A stretch of DNA of 46,754 nt, from contig JAHLWZ010000923.1 in NCBI GenBank assembly GCA_020536535.1, positions 1 to 46,754 of the forward strand, in the 5' to 3' direction. Shown here one piece after another: positions 46,645 through 46,754 of this stretch. The notes beneath the pieces were generated by a model. That model saw nothing but the letters and a program-made list of their open reading frames with translations. It had not been told where the DNA came from and made no database searches. Every line of letters begins with the position of its first letter. The stretch's first letter is position 1. Source of the DNA: Pelomyxa schiedti (lineage: Eukaryota; Evosea; Pelobiontida; Pelomyxidae). Position numbers and translations under genes: made by a program.

Positions 46645-46754
46645 ACCACCCATCATTGTGGGGCACAACTCCAAGCAAGTTTTGCATAAATTAGCCACAC
46701 TGGCCAAACCCTGTGCCAACAAACCAACCACCAACATAGATGAAAAGCGTTGAG
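46645..46754 (-). repeat. Inverted repeat, right arm (110 bp)
   Basis: This is a perfect inverted copy of 45387-45496 that reaches the last base of the window, so its true outer end is unknown. On the minus strand it opens an ORF that runs inward to 46390. Confidence 0.95.

Noticed and set aside
1-46754. tRNA, rRNA, CRISPR array or bacterial operon signals
   Set aside because: No cloverleaf, rRNA or direct-repeat/spacer pattern was seen; intron-split genes show a nuclear eukaryotic genome.

Overview
This is a 46.8 kb piece of a compact, intron-rich eukaryotic nuclear genome. Genes lie on both strands, usually 100-400 bases apart. They are cut by many short GT-AG introns (about 35-190 nt, often with T-runs before the AG), and the standard code is used. 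The gene set (a TmcB-type adenylate cyclase, VIT/vWA/TPR and copine/RGLG proteins, a TRIM-like filamin protein, myotubularin, a CHD remodeller, GH3) suggests a free-living amoeboid protist. My best guess is an amoebozoan, perhaps Archamoebae (Pelomyxa/Mastigamoeba-like); that is inference, not something the bases prove.

Layout. 1-143: the 3' end of an unrecognised + gene. 228-4180 (-): RING / two B-boxes / coiled coil / filamin-like / glycine-rich protein. 4366-5398 (+): GNAT acetyltransferase with a polyQ insert. 5591-11906 (-): a large membrane adenylate cyclase (TmcB-like N-terminus, two sensor modules, PAS, class III cyclase). 12052-12836 (-): unrecognised gene. 13080-18924 (+): VIT-vWA-TPR-DUF2135-type protein that appears to carry a divergent tubulin domain in its middle; this is the most striking object in the window. 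19023-19712 (-): ribosomal protein eL31. 20274-20748 (-): two weak ORFs. 20783-21139 (+): small coiled-coil protein. 21281-26742 (-): myotubularin whose PH-GRAM domain is split by a disordered insert of about 640 residues, with a C-terminal SH3. 27062-28444 (-): START domain plus two zinc ribbons. 28825-35928 (-): CHD6-9-like chromatin remodeller. 36169-38418 (-): PPP phosphatase. 38647-40717 (+): YPPQQPG-repeat copine/RGLG protein. 41013-41402 (+): short ADP-ribosyltransferase-like ORF. 41608-44382 (-): secreted GH3 glycosidase. 44666-45336 (+): RRM protein. 45387-46754: a 110-base perfect inverted repeat flanking unexplained sequence and ending exactly at the window edge.

The genes do not form one pathway. 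Signalling (cyclase, myotubularin, PP, START lipid transfer), ubiquitin-type domains (RING/B-box, RGLG-like), chromatin (CHD), translation (eL31), RNA binding and carbohydrate digestion lie side by side, as expected of an ordinary gene-dense protist chromosome. Several gene pairs are head-to-head with intergenic gaps under 300 bases and probably share promoter regions. Exon boundaries were worked out by hand from reading-frame and splice-phase agreement. They are firm for eL31, the START protein, the small coiled-coil gene, the 5' part of the RGLG gene, the cyclase catalytic half and most of the TRIM-like gene, and approximate elsewhere.
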